In this document: positions 5,269 through 5,460 of the stretch, piece after piece
Numbering within the stretch: position 1 is the stretch's first letter
How the letters are laid out: each line of letters begins with the position of its first letter
Assembly (NCBI GenBank): GCA_031285215.1
Contig: JAITWQ010000048.1
Span: 1-5,460 of the forward strand
Direction of reading: 5' to 3'
DNA length: 5,460 bases
From: Syntrophobacterales bacterium
GTDB lineage: Bacteria; Desulfobacterota; Syntrophia; Syntrophales; JAAYKM01
Made by a program: the position numbers and the translations under genes
The notes under the pieces: generated by a model
Databases searched by the model: none
What the model was told of the DNA's origin: nothing
What the model saw: only the letters and a program-made list of their open reading frames with translations

Positions 5269-5460
5269 TCAGGATATTTCTTTGTCCTTGTTACGAATCT
5301 CAACCCTGCGGATCTTACCGCTGATGGTCTTGGGAAGAGCCGCAACAAACTCAATCATGCGCGGGTATTTATAAGGAGCCGTAACCTTTTTAACATGGTC
5401 CTGCAACTCCTGGACGAGGGAATCGCTCCCTTCATACCCTTGAGCGAGGACAACCGTTGC
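5269..5460 (-). CDS. AMP-forming acyl-CoA synthetase, C-terminal end (partial)
   Basis: Only the last 63 residues are inside the window; the 5' part continues beyond the right edge. The visible part holds the C-terminal AMP-binding enzyme signature: [11 protein letters not shown] and then [11 protein letters not shown], in which K49 of the fragment is the expected catalytic lysine of the adenylation half-reaction. It stops at TGA (5271-5269). The wording of the motif recalls medium-chain or short-chain acyl-CoA synthetases of anaerobes. The gene is on the same strand and 159 bases upstream of the ferredoxin gene. It would activate a fatty or branched acid to acyl-CoA with ATP, or run in reverse to make ATP. 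The exact substrate cannot be read from this fragment. Confidence 0.9.
   Translation of the reverse strand, partial: ATVVLAQGYEGSDSLVQELQDHVKKVTAPYKYPRMIEFVAALPKTISGKIRRVEIRNKDKEIS

Overview
The window joins two regions of different character. The left part (about 1-2250) is AT-rich and holds two short genes on the + strand, separated by GC-rich, partly palindromic blocks. I read these blocks as attC recombination sites, so this stretch is a piece of an integron gene-cassette array. The right part (about 2280-5460) is more GC-balanced and looks like ordinary anaerobe chromosome on the - strand: a tRNA-Glu gene, a four-subunit 2-oxoacid:ferredoxin oxidoreductase operon, and the 3' end of an acyl-CoA synthetase gene.

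Cassette array. Three attC-like sites lie at 141-278, 753-880 and 2167-2247. They share an inner block and end in 7-base core sites. The core at the start of each cassette is the exact reverse complement of the core at the start of that cassette's own attC (GTTAAGC at 272 with GCTTAAC at 753; GTTAGGT at 874 with ACCTAAC at 2167). This is what gene cassettes should show. Cassette 1 (273-874) carries a 125-residue TPR protein. Cassette 2 (875-2241) carries a probable lipoprotein with a metallo-beta-lactamase fold of the UlaG/NAPE-PLD-like type. The third attC is shortened and has a mutated right core, so it is probably dead. No integrase gene is visible. The array could belong to a larger integron outside the window or be an orphan attC cluster.

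Junction. The damaged attC ends about 32 bases from the 3' end of tRNA-Glu(TTC), which is on the - strand with an encoded CCA and has a plausible sigma70-type promoter to its right.

Oxidoreductase operon. Read on the - strand from the right, the order is acyl-CoA synthetase (3' end only), a two-cluster 4Fe-4S ferredoxin subunit, the alpha subunit (VorB-like, GTG start), the TPP-binding beta subunit and the gamma subunit. Two junctions overlap by 7-8 bases and the third gap is about 31 bases, so these four genes are very probably one transcript. The set would oxidise a 2-oxoacid (a branched-chain one such as 2-oxoisovalerate is most likely) with CoA to acyl-CoA, CO2 and reduced ferredoxin. The adjacent AMP-forming synthetase would interconvert the acyl-CoA and the free acid.

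Organism. The gene content points to an anaerobic bacterium that ferments or syntrophically oxidises amino or organic acids. A member of the former Deltaproteobacteria (Desulfobacterota) would fit, but this is inference from gene content and style, not proof.
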